Assembly: GCF_014641495.1 (NCBI RefSeq)
Contig: NZ_BMHV01000011.1
Location: 1-64,000 of the forward strand
Source: Terasakiella brassicae
GTDB lineage: Bacteria > Pseudomonadota > Alphaproteobacteria > Rhodospirillales > Terasakiellaceae
DNA: 64,000 nt
Reading direction: 5' to 3'
Part shown: one piece after another, positions 43,897 to 51,276 of the stretch
Numbering within the stretch: the stretch's first letter is position 1
How the letters are laid out: each line of letters starts with the position of its first letter
Position numbers and translations under genes: made by a program
Notes under the pieces: generated by a model
The model's database searches: none
Seen by the model: the letters and a program-made list of their open reading frames with translations, nothing else
Told to the model about the DNA's origin: nothing

Positions 43897-43931
43897 AGTG
43901 CGCGTTTGCTTGCGTTACACAGCATGCTGTG
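43897..43931. promoter_or_regulatory. Nested palindromes upstream of galU
   Basis: CACAGCATGCTGTG (43918-43931) is a perfect 14-bp palindrome. It partly overlaps the end of a wider inverted repeat (GTGTAA ... TTACAC). Both lie in the gap between the secreted-protein gene and galU. A regulatory role is inferred from symmetry and place only. Confidence 0.4.
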
Positions 43932-43974
43932 GCACAAAGCCGTGTCCAGAATTGATGTAATCTAGGGGATGAAT

Positions 43975-44850
43975 ATGACAAAACCAGTCAGGAAAGCTGT
44001 CTTCCCGGTTGGCGGGTTGGGGACTCGTTTCTTGCCGGCGACCAAAGCCTTGCCAAAGGAGATGCTGCCTGTTGTGGATAAGCCTCTCATTCAATATGCG
44101 GTTGAAGAAGCAATTGCCGCCGGTATTGAACAGTTCATCTTTGTAACAGGGCGTGGAAAAACGGCGCTGGAAGATCATTTTGACCATTCGTACGAACTAG
44201 AAGATACATTGGTCGAAAAGGGTAAAACAGACATTCACAAAGCGGTTTTGGACATTCTGCCCGAACCGGGTAAAGTGTTTTACACACGGCAAATGAAGCC
44301 GAAAGGTCTTGGTCATGCCGTTTGGTGCGCCAAAGAACTGATTGGTGATGAACCTTTTGCAGTTTTGTTGGCCGATGATTTGGTCTTGGCGCAGAATAAA
44401 TGCTGCCTTGCCCAGATGATGGATGTTTACAATCAAACTGGTGGAAACGTGGTTGCGATCGAAGAAGTACCACGCGAAGAGACTTATAAATACGGTGTGC
44501 TGAATGTGGTGGAGGATGATGGTCGTATTGCACAGGCAAATGGCCTTGTTGAAAAACCGGATCCGCAAGACGCACCGTCAAACCTATCCATTATCGGTCG
44601 TTATATCCTCCAGCCGGAAGTGTTTGCACAGTTGGATAAACAGGAAACGGGTGCCGGGAATGAAATTCAATTAACCGATGCGATGGCCAAAACAATCCCT
44701 GCTATTGAATTTAGAGGGTTGCGTTTTGAAGGTCGACGTTATGATTGTGGCTCGAAGTTGGGTTTTATCGAAGCCAACCTTGCCTTTGCCTTAGCTCGTG
44801 ATGATCTGCGCGATGGTGTGCAGCGTATTTTGAGCGAACTCACACAATAG
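43975..44850 (+). CDS. galU: UTP-glucose-1-phosphate uridylyltransferase
   Basis: A 291-residue nucleotidyltransferase that makes UDP-glucose. The N-terminal FPVGGLGTRFLPATKALPKEMLPVVDKP is diagnostic, and FAVLLADDLVL and KPDPQDAPSNL also match. Two in-frame ATGs are two codons apart; the second, at 43975, has AGGGG at a usual distance, while in the first the AGGGG is adjacent. It is the first gene of a nucleotide-sugar unit with ugd (21 bp later) and a phosphohexomutase, so that glucose-6-P can be carried to UDP-glucose and UDP-glucuronate for polysaccharide or lipopolysaccharide synthesis. Confidence 0.94.
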   Translation: MTKPVRKAVFPVGGLGTRFLPATKALPKEMLPVVDKPLIQYAVEEAIAAGIEQFIFVTGRGKTALEDHFDHSYELEDTLVEKGKTDIHKAVLDILPEPGKVFYTRQMKPKGLGHAVWCAKELIGDEPFAVLLADDLVLAQNKCCLAQMMDVYNQTGGNVVAIEEVPREETYKYGVLNVVEDDGRIAQANGLVEKPDPQDAPSNLSIIGRYILQPEVFAQLDKQETGAGNEIQLTDAMAKTIPAIEFRGLRFEGRRYDCGSKLGFIEANLAFALARDDLRDGVQRILSELTQ

Positions 44851-44871
44851 ATTTAAGTATTAGGAAATCCA

Positions 44872-46188
44872 ATGCGTATTGCAATGATTGGTACCGGGTA
44901 TGTTGGCCTTGTTTCCGGTGCATGTTTTTCGGAATTTGGGACCAACGTCACCTGCGTCGATAAAGACGAAACAAAGATTGCCAAGCTGCATGAAAATATT
45001 ATGCCGATTTTCGAGCCGGGGCTTGATAAGTTGGTGGAAAATAATGTCAGTGGCGGCCGTTTGGAATTTACAACGGATTTGACAGAGGCCGTGAAGGCCG
45101 CCGATGCAGTTTTTATCGCTGTTGGAACACCGACACGCCGTGGTGATGGGCATGCCGATTTATCTTATGTATATGCCGCTGCCAAAGAAATTGCAGAAGC
45201 GATGGATGGCTATACGGTTATTGTCAATAAATCCACGGTTCCGGTTGGAACTGGTGATGAAGTTGAAAAAATTATCCGTGAAACGCGCCCCGATGCCGAA
45301 TTTGATGTGGTTTCCAACCCTGAATTTTTGCGTGAAGGTTCGGCGATCGAAGACTTTATGCGCCCGGACCGGGTGGTGATCGGTACGGAAAGTGAGCGGG
45401 CACAGGAAGTCATGCGTCAGCTTTATCGTCCGTTGCATCTGATTGAAACGCCGATCCTGTTTACGCAACGCCGCACATCTGAATTGATTAAATATGCAGC
45501 GAATACGTTTTTGGCAGCAAAAATTACCTTTATCAATGAAATTGCCGATTTGTGCGAAAAGGTTGGCGCAGACGTTCAGGCGGTTTCCAAAGGGATCGGT
45601 CTGGATGGACGGATTGGTAAAAAATTCCTGCATGCCGGTCCCGGTTATGGCGGGTCCTGTTTCCCGAAAGATACATTGGCTTTGGTGCGTACAGCCCAAC
45701 AGTTTGACAGCCCTTTAAAGATTATCGAGACGGTTGTCGAAGTAAATGCCGAACGTAAAAAGAAAATGGCGCAGAAGGTGATTGAAGCCTGCGGCGGTTC
45801 TGTTGACGGGAAACGAATTGCTGTTCTGGGCGTTGCCTTTAAACCCAATACAGATGATATGCGTGACTCACCAAGCCTTGACATCATTCCGGCATTGCAG
45901 TCTGCCGGGGCGAATATTGTTGCCTTTGATCCCGAAGCCATGACGGAAGCCAAAGAGTTATTGCCAAACGTGGAATGGAAAGAAAACTCTTACGCCACGA
46001 TGGAAGGCGCAGACGCACTTGTCATTATTACGGAATGGAATGAATTCCGTCTGTTGGATTTAAAACGGGTGAAAGAGCTGTTGAAAGCCCCGGTGATGGT
46101 TGATTTGCGCAATATCTATAATCGTCAGGAAATGAAAGACGCCGGTTTTGAGTATAGCTGTATTGGCAGACCCAAGCTGGAAGTTTAA
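44872..46188 (+). CDS. ugd: UDP-glucose 6-dehydrogenase
   Basis: A 438-residue NAD enzyme oxidising UDP-glucose to UDP-glucuronate in two steps. MRIAMIGTGYVGLVSGACFSEFG is the NAD-binding start, and the active-site Cys is in GPGYGGSCFPKDTLAL. The C-terminal domain ends with the usual DLRNIYN. It directly follows galU with a short gap. A terminator hairpin lies between it and the mutase, so the third gene may be partly separate. Confidence 0.95.
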   Translation: MRIAMIGTGYVGLVSGACFSEFGTNVTCVDKDETKIAKLHENIMPIFEPGLDKLVENNVSGGRLEFTTDLTEAVKAADAVFIAVGTPTRRGDGHADLSYVYAAAKEIAEAMDGYTVIVNKSTVPVGTGDEVEKIIRETRPDAEFDVVSNPEFLREGSAIEDFMRPDRVVIGTESERAQEVMRQLYRPLHLIETPILFTQRRTSELIKYAANTFLAAKITFINEIADLCEKVGADVQAVSKGIGLDGRIGKKFLHAGPGYGGSCFPKDTLALVRTAQQFDSPLKIIETVVEVNAERKKKMAQKVIEACGGSVDGKRIAVLGVAFKPNTDDMRDSPSLDIIPALQSAGANIVAFDPEAMTEAKELLPNVEWKENSYATMEGADALVIITEWNEFRLLDLKRVKELLKAPVMVDLRNIYNRQEMKDAGFEYSCIGRPKLEV

Positions 46189-46200
46189 GTTTATCCATAA

Positions 46201-46228
46201 GATCCCCGCTTTTGGCGGGGATTTTTGT
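46201..46228 (+). terminator. Terminator between ugd and the phosphohexomutase gene
   Basis: ATCCCCGC pairs with GCGGGGAT around a TTTTG-like loop and is followed by five T residues. It starts only 12 bp after the ugd stop. Confidence 0.75.
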
Positions 46229-46254
46229 ACATAGATTATAAAGGGGAAACAGAT

Positions 46255-47634
46255 ATGACCATTTCCATCAATCCCAATATTTTGCGCGAATACGATATTC
46301 GCGGCATTGTTGGTGATACTTTTACCGAAGAAGCTGTTGAACAATTAGGCCGCGCTTTTGGGACACGCGTTGTTCGTGCGGGCGGCAAATCCGTTGCTGT
46401 CGGATATGACGGGCGACTCAGCTCGCCTGCACTGGCTGCTGCTGCTGTGAAGGGCTTGACAGCCTGTGGGCTTCAGGTTTTCGAGGTAGGCCGTGGTCCT
46501 ACGCCGATGCTTTATTATGCGACCTATGCGTTGAATAGTGATGCGGGGCTGATGATTACAGGCTCGCATAATCCGCCGGATTATAACGGTATGAAACTCA
46601 TGCTGTCCGGCTTGTCCTTCTTCGGTGCCGATATCCAAGACCTTGGGCGTCTGATTGAAGCTCAGGATTTTGAGAACGGGGAAGGGGAGAGTACACAGCG
46701 CCCTCTGCTGAATGGGTATGTAGAACGCATTCTATCCGATTTTAAACCCGGACGAGACTTGAAAATTGCATGGGATGCCGGAAATGGTGTGGCAGGGGAA
46801 GCCATGCGCATGATCTGTGACAAACTCCCCGGTCAGCATTCTTTATTGTTTGAAGATATTGACGGGACATTCCCGAACCATCACCCCGATCCAACCGTTG
46901 AAAAAAACCTCGTGGATTTAAAAAAGTGTGTTGCCGATCAAGCTTGTGATCTGGGAATTGCTTTTGATGGGGATGGGGATCGCATCGGTGTGGTTGACAG
47001 TCAGGGCCGTGTGCTTTGGGGGGATCAGCTTATGGTCATTTGGGCAAAAGAGATTTTGTCGCGTAAACCCGGCTCAACCATTATCGCAGATGTGAAGGCG
47101 TCTCAGGTCTTGTTTGATGAAATTGCACGCATGGGCGGTCAGCCGATGATGTGGAAAACCGGGCATTCCCTGATTAAATCCAAGATGAAAGAACTTGAAT
47201 CTCCGTTTGCCGGTGAGATGAGCGGCCATATCTTCTTTAAGGATGGTTATTACGGTTTTGATGATGCGCTTTATGCGGCAATCCGTTTGATCTCCATTCT
47301 GACGCAAACGGATGAAACGTTGGACAGCATGCTGGATGGCATGCCGAAAATGATCAATACACCGGAATTACGTTTTGACTGCCCTGAAGATCGCAAATTT
47401 GCCGTTGCAGAAGAAGTCAAGGCACGCTTGGCCGGGGATACGACCCTTAAGGTGATTGATGTGGATGGGGTGCGTGTTGTCACTGAGGATGGCTGGTGGC
47501 TATTACGGGCCTCCAACACGCAACCGGTTCTTGTTGCCCGCTGTGAGGCGAAGGATGAAGCCGGGTTGGTGCGCCTGAAAGCAAACCTCGTGGAACAACT
47601 GGAAGCCAGCCAAATTGCAGCACCGGATTTCTAA
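46255..47634 (+). CDS. Phosphomannomutase/phosphoglucomutase (AlgC/ManB type)
   Basis: A 459-residue alpha-D-phosphohexomutase. The start domain reads LREYDIRGIVGD, the phosphoserine loop is MITGSHNPPDYNGMK, the metal-binding loop is FDGDGDRIGVVD, and the C-terminal phosphate-binding motif is RASNTQPVL. Such AlgC-type enzymes interconvert mannose- or glucose-6-P and 1-P, supplying galU. The ATG at 46255 is preceded by AAGGGGAAAC; an upstream in-frame start at 46225 lies in the terminator. The stop is followed by the duplicated terminator region. Confidence 0.92.
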   Translation: MTISINPNILREYDIRGIVGDTFTEEAVEQLGRAFGTRVVRAGGKSVAVGYDGRLSSPALAAAAVKGLTACGLQVFEVGRGPTPMLYYATYALNSDAGLMITGSHNPPDYNGMKLMLSGLSFFGADIQDLGRLIEAQDFENGEGESTQRPLLNGYVERILSDFKPGRDLKIAWDAGNGVAGEAMRMICDKLPGQHSLLFEDIDGTFPNHHPDPTVEKNLVDLKKCVADQACDLGIAFDGDGDRIGVVDSQGRVLWGDQLMVIWAKEILSRKPGSTIIADVKASQVLFDEIARMGGQPMMWKTGHSLIKSKMKELESPFAGEMSGHIFFKDGYYGFDDALYAAIRLISILTQTDETLDSMLDGMPKMINTPELRFDCPEDRKFAVAEEVKARLAGDTTLKVIDVDGVRVVTEDGWWLLRASNTQPVLVARCEAKDEAGLVRLKANLVEQLEASQIAAPDF

Positions 47635-47662
47635 AGGTTTGTCTCTAACAATAAACATAAAA

Positions 47663-47688
47663 AAACGCCCTCATTTTTTAGGGCGTTT
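47663..47688. terminator. Terminator hairpin, left copy (bidirectional)
   Basis: AAACGCCCT / AGGGCGTTT with a CATTTTTT loop, preceded on the plus strand by an A-run that gives T7 on the minus strand. It serves the phosphohexomutase gene on its left and, read leftward, transcription coming from dacA. A one-mismatch copy lies on the far side of the 166-bp repeat. Confidence 0.8.
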
Positions 47689-47854
47689 CAGGTTATTGAC
47701 AAAGCCGCTCAACTGTCATCCCCGACCCTGATCGGGGATCCATCTTTGTCCAATGAGTAACATCTAATCCATTGATTTTAAATGGATCCCGCATCAAGTG
47801 CGGGACAACGGCTTTTGGTCAATTATTTACTAAAAACACTTTGTCAGCAGTCTG
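47689..47854 (+). repeat. 166-bp MITE-like repeat inside a duplicated terminator
   Basis: The element starts with CAGGTTATTGACAAAG and ends with CTTTGTCAGCAGTCTG, imperfect terminal inverted repeats. Inside are two palindromes built on CCCCGACCCTGATCGGGGAT and GATCCCGCATCAAGTGCGGG. No reading frame is seen. Related copies are at 10811-10950 (opposite orientation, shorter) and 110-160 (right end only). It is flanked by 26-bp direct copies of a terminator hairpin (47663-47688 and 47855-47880) with one mismatch. Confidence 0.85.
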
Positions 47855-47882
47855 AAACGCCCTCATTTTTTAGGGTGTTTTT
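47855..47882. terminator. Terminator hairpin, right copy (bidirectional)
   Basis: AAACGCCCT / AGGGTGTTT with CATTTTTT loop and a following T-run on the plus strand. It differs from the left copy by one base (C to T in the right arm). It ends about 15 bp from the dacA stop. Confidence 0.8.
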
Positions 47883-47896
47883 TGTTTTGTATCGTT

Positions 47897-49087
47897 TTAT
47901 TTATTCAAGGCCACTTGTGTCGATTTTGCGCGAAAGACCATGCAAGGTTGACGCATTTTTTTCAAGGCACGACAGGCGCGGTAGGCTTCGCGTTTTTCCA
48001 CGCCGACAACACGGGCACGATACACTGATTTCTGACCGTTTTTCAAAGGCACGACCATAGTCTGAGCACCGCTTAAATAGCTCGGGGCGCGTTTAACTGC
48101 TGCGATGGCCTGACGTTCAGCCTTGGAATATGTGCCATAGGCCCCAACCTGAACGCCCCAGCCTGTAGAGCGGCGCTTGGAGGCCACTTCCTGCACGCGT
48201 TGTTCTTTTTTGGCTTTCGTTTTTTTCTGGTAGGCGGCCATCATTTGCGGATCAACTTTTGTGAAGGATTGATCAAGAATGCGCGCCATGATGTTGTTGC
48301 GTTGTGTGGCTGTCTTGCCGCCAAAGACAACACCGACCAGACGGTGTCCCTCCCGGTTAACCGAAGACACAAGGTTAAAGCCGGAAGCACGGATATAGCC
48401 GGTTTTAATGCCGTCCATACCATCGTATTTTTTCATCAGCTTATTGTGGTTGCCGTAGGTACGTCCTTTGTATGTCCAGCTTTCTGTTTTGAAATAGCTG
48501 TAATATTGCGGGAAACGTTTCCATAACGTATTGCCCAGTTTTGCCATATCGCGCGCTGTACTGAGTTGGCGACGATGAGGCAGGCCGGAGGCATTGCGAA
48601 ATGTTGTACGCGTCATGCCGATCTCTTTGGCCTTCTTGGTCATTTCTTTGGCAAATTCCCATTCCGTACCGCCTAAATGTTCGGCAACGACCGTGGCGAC
48701 ATCATTGGCAGATTTGGTGACAAGTGCATAAATCGCATCTTCCACCCGGATGTGGCTACCGCGTTTCAAACCCAACCGAGAAGGGGGTTGCCATGTGGCG
48801 CGGCGTGACACACGCATTTTTGTATCCAGCGTGACCTTTTTGCTTTCAAGGGCTTCGAACAGCATGAAAAGGGTCATCATTTTCGTCAGGGAGGCCGGGT
48901 AATTGCGCGTATCAGCATTGGTGTTCTGTAGAACTTTACCTGTCTCGGCATCCATCACAAAGGTGGCATATTTTGCCTGAGCAGGTACGATCAGGAAGGT
49001 CAAGCAGGCAAAAAGTGCAACCAGTCCCCATTTAACCGCTGTTCGTTTTGTTGTTTGAAATGTTCGATAGTGTGTTCTAGCGTTCAT
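47897..49087 (-). CDS. D-alanyl-D-alanine carboxypeptidase (S11, DacA/PBP5 type) with SPOR-like C-terminus
   Basis: A 396-residue penicillin-binding protein. The signal peptide or anchor lies in residues 16-38 (TAVKWGLVALFACLTFLIVPAQA). The three active-site motifs are all present: SxxK as ASLTKMM, SxN as KSANDV, and KTG as GIKTGYI. They trim the peptidoglycan stem D-Ala. The C-terminal 90 residues (about 305-396; GWGVQVGAYGTYSKAERQAIAA and VGVEKREAYRACRALKK) look like a SPOR domain, which binds denuded glycan strands at septa; this fusion suggests work at the division site. The ATG at 49087 follows the family start. Confidence 0.92.
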   Translation of the reverse strand: MNARTHYRTFQTTKRTAVKWGLVALFACLTFLIVPAQAKYATFVMDAETGKVLQNTNADTRNYPASLTKMMTLFMLFEALESKKVTLDTKMRVSRRATWQPPSRLGLKRGSHIRVEDAIYALVTKSANDVATVVAEHLGGTEWEFAKEMTKKAKEIGMTRTTFRNASGLPHRRQLSTARDMAKLGNTLWKRFPQYYSYFKTESWTYKGRTYGNHNKLMKKYDGMDGIKTGYIRASGFNLVSSVNREGHRLVGVVFGGKTATQRNNIMARILDQSFTKVDPQMMAAYQKKTKAKKEQRVQEVASKRRSTGWGVQVGAYGTYSKAERQAIAAVKRAPSYLSGAQTMVVPLKNGQKSVYRARVVGVEKREAYRACRALKKMRQPCMVFRAKSTQVALNK

Positions 49088-49207
49088 TTTTTCGCAACCT
49101 GTCCCGTTCCGTGTGCCCAATAAATTCCATCATGTGAAATGCTTCATGGTCAGTGTGCCTGCAGTTTGATAAGAAAGAGTTAAACAACATGAAGGATTCT
49201 TAAAGAA

Positions 49208-49876
49208 ATGTCTATTCTTCGCGCCTTTTTTGCATTGATGCTGGTCATTGTCGTTGCCTCCTGTACCTATCAAGGGGGATTGGAAAATCCGGTGACGAGA
49301 AAGTTCACCTGGTTTAGTTATGTAAACGGGGATGATATACGCAAAGTTTGTGCCGGTTTAGGTGCTGACCGCTACCGCTTTGTCTATAACGGGATTTATC
49401 AACGCCAAACGCGCACCTATGATGTTTTTTTTCATGCGGGTAAAATAAAGACTTTAGTCACGGGTGAAGCAAATTTGCGCCAAACGTCTGTGCAGGATCT
49501 TTTAGGCCCTTGGAGAGGTGTTTCCTCTGAAATTCTTGTAACCGATAAGGTGCTGAAAGATATCAAAAATTCCCTTATTTCGAGTGCTGCGCTGCAACCG
49601 GCTCCGCATGGCTTACGCCTCTATTCCGATAAGTTTTACTGGACGGTAGCCGCATGTGTGGATGGTGCATTTTACTTTAACGCGTACCTTTGGCCTTCAA
49701 AAAGGTGGGACGCCATGACGTTTGATGATTTGCTTCTATCCCTTGATAACACAGGCGTTCAGGTGGAGGAGCCTAAGCGTTTGTCACCATTGGATATTTG
49801 GGGGAGTATGAGTGATGTCAACCCGTTTTTGTTGCAGGTAGGGGAAAATGGATTGATCGGATTTGAAGGTGGGTAA
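49208..49876 (+). CDS. Hypothetical lipoprotein
   Basis: A 222-residue protein unknown to me. The N-terminus is a lipoprotein signal peptide (MSILRAFFALMLVIVVASC with lipobox VASC, Cys19). The mature part has no repeats; it includes YRFVYNGIYQRQTRTYDVFF, a likely beta-hairpin, and YWTVAACVDGAFYFNAYLWP. A periplasmic or outer-membrane location is inferred from the lipobox. The ATG follows AAAGAA, a weak ribosome-binding site. The phasin gene lies 141 bp downstream with its own promoter. Confidence 0.75.
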   Translation: MSILRAFFALMLVIVVASCTYQGGLENPVTRKFTWFSYVNGDDIRKVCAGLGADRYRFVYNGIYQRQTRTYDVFFHAGKIKTLVTGEANLRQTSVQDLLGPWRGVSSEILVTDKVLKDIKNSLISSAALQPAPHGLRLYSDKFYWTVAACVDGAFYFNAYLWPSKRWDAMTFDDLLLSLDNTGVQVEEPKRLSPLDIWGSMSDVNPFLLQVGENGLIGFEGG

Positions 49877-49895
49877 GACAATTTAAACTTTTGTT

Positions 49896-49976
49896 GCGGT
49901 GCAAAAAAATAGTTGACCAAACTCAATTTTATGGTATCTTGTGTTAAATGCTGCAGTGCAAGGTTTAAGCGGTGCA
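49896..49976 (+). promoter_or_regulatory. Phasin gene promoter with flanking GCGGTGCA repeats
   Basis: A promoter is visible with -35 TTGACC (49913-49918), 16-bp spacer and -10 TATCTT (49935-49940). GCGGTGCA occurs directly upstream (49896-49903) and again downstream (49969-49976), and ATGCTGCAGTGCA lies at 49948-49960. TGC/GCA-rich sites in phasin promoters are known targets of PhaR in some alphaproteobacteria, so a PhaR operator is plausible. Confidence 0.6.
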
Positions 49977-50017
49977 GACGTTGATAAAATCCCAAGTTTT
50001 CGCTGATGAGGTTGAAG

Positions 50018-50743
50018 ATGACTAGCACTGACAAGAAAGCTCCGGCTCCTGCCACGAAGTCCACAGCAACAACGCGCAAAGCGCCAGCCAGAAAAGTTGC
50101 TGCTGCAAAAAAAGCAGACGCACCTGTGAAGGCTGAACCTGTTGCAGAAACAACTCCGAAAACAGCACCTGCTGTGGAAGCGAAAACCGATGTAAAAACT
50201 GAAACGGTTACAACTGCGCCTGCGAAGGCTGCAAGTACTGTTAAGGAAACTTCCGCAACAGATGAAAAACCTGTTTTAGAAGCTAAACTTGAACTCCTCT
50301 CTACCCAAATTCAGGAAGGTTACAACGAAATGTTCGAATTTTCTAAAGAGCAAATGGAAAAATTCTTTAAAGTAGACGGTGTTGATACATTCAAGGCTGT
50401 TGAAGATGCGATGGCTTTCTCCAAAGGCAATGTTGACGCATTTGTCAAATCTTCCTCAATCGCTGCGAAAGGCGTTCAGGATGTTGCTTCTTTGTTTGCT
50501 GAAATCGCACGCACGTCTATTGAAGAAAACATGGCTGCTTCGAAAAAAGTATTTGAATGCAAAACGCCGCAGGAAATCGCTGAACTTCAAGCCGAGTTGT
50601 TGAAATCCGGTTACGATAAAATGATGGCAAATGCGACACGCATTTCAGAAGCCTCTACCAAAATCGCTGAAGAAGCTTCAAAGCCGCTGCAAGAGCGCGT
50701 TGAAGCTGGCGTTGAAAAACTCAACGTGACAACAGCTGCCTAA
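50018..50743 (+). CDS. Phasin-family protein (PHA-granule-associated)
   Basis: A 241-residue phasin. After about 85 residues rich in Ala, Pro, Lys and Thr (APAPATKSTATTRKAPARK), typical of phasins and reminiscent of histone-like tails, comes the helical phasin_2 domain (about residues 90-235) with EMFEFSKEQMEKFF and SSIAAKGVQDVASLFAEIARTSIEENM. Phasins coat polyhydroxyalkanoate granules. The ATG at 50018 has GAGG six bases upstream; a second in-frame ATG at 50006 is too close to that site. No phaC, phaR or phaZ gene is in the window. Confidence 0.88.
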   Translation: MTSTDKKAPAPATKSTATTRKAPARKVAAAKKADAPVKAEPVAETTPKTAPAVEAKTDVKTETVTTAPAKAASTVKETSATDEKPVLEAKLELLSTQIQEGYNEMFEFSKEQMEKFFKVDGVDTFKAVEDAMAFSKGNVDAFVKSSSIAAKGVQDVASLFAEIARTSIEENMAASKKVFECKTPQEIAELQAELLKSGYDKMMANATRISEASTKIAEEASKPLQERVEAGVEKLNVTTAA

Positions 50744-50774
50744 AACACTTTTGTTTTAGAAGCCTCGCTTCGAA

Positions 50775-50809
50775 AAAAACACCCGGTTTTGATGATCGGG
50801 TGTTTTTTT
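50775..50809 (+). terminator. Terminator after the phasin gene
   Basis: AAAACACCCG pairs with CGGGTGTTTT around a loop of about 11 bases and is followed by TTTTTTT. Confidence 0.85.
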
Positions 50810-50917
50810 ATGCGCTATTTTCACCTAGGGGGTTTCATCGTGCATAAAACGGACTAATATTAAAGGAACCGGATACGGACCGGACCAATGGATTGTATAA
50901 ACGATTGATGAACGAAA

Positions 50918-51247
50918 ATGAGTAACGAAGATCATAGAGACAATGACGACGATGGTGATGTTGGGATTGCGGTAAAAACGCGATCAAAAACCAAGCGCCC
51001 GTCTATGTATAAGGTGTTGTTGTTGAATGACGATTACACACCGATGGAATTTGTTGTCCATATTCTGGAACGTTTTTTTGGTAAAAATCAGGAAGAGGCC
51101 ACACAGATTATGTTGCATGTCCATACCAAAGGCGTGGGTTTGTGCGGGGTGTTTACCTATGAAGTTGCTGAAACCAAAGCCGCACAGGTGATGGACCTGG
51201 CCCGACAACATCAGCATCCATTGCAGTGTTCGATCGAAAAAGATTAA
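50918..51247 (+). CDS. clpS: ATP-dependent Clp protease adaptor ClpS
   Basis: A 109-residue N-degron adaptor for ClpAP. The family core is [24 protein letters not shown] and [31 protein letters not shown], including the Asp and His residues that bind the N-terminal residue of substrates. An acidic N-terminal extension of about 25 residues ([12 protein letters not shown]) is the flexible tail that modulates ClpA. It lies 29 bp upstream of clpA, the usual operon. Confidence 0.95.
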   Translation: MSNEDHRDNDDDGDVGIAVKTRSKTKRPSMYKVLLLNDDYTPMEFVVHILERFFGKNQEEATQIMLHVHTKGVGLCGVFTYEVAETKAAQVMDLARQHQHPLQCSIEKD

Positions 51248-51276
51248 TAACGTAACGGCAAGGAAGGGATATAAAA

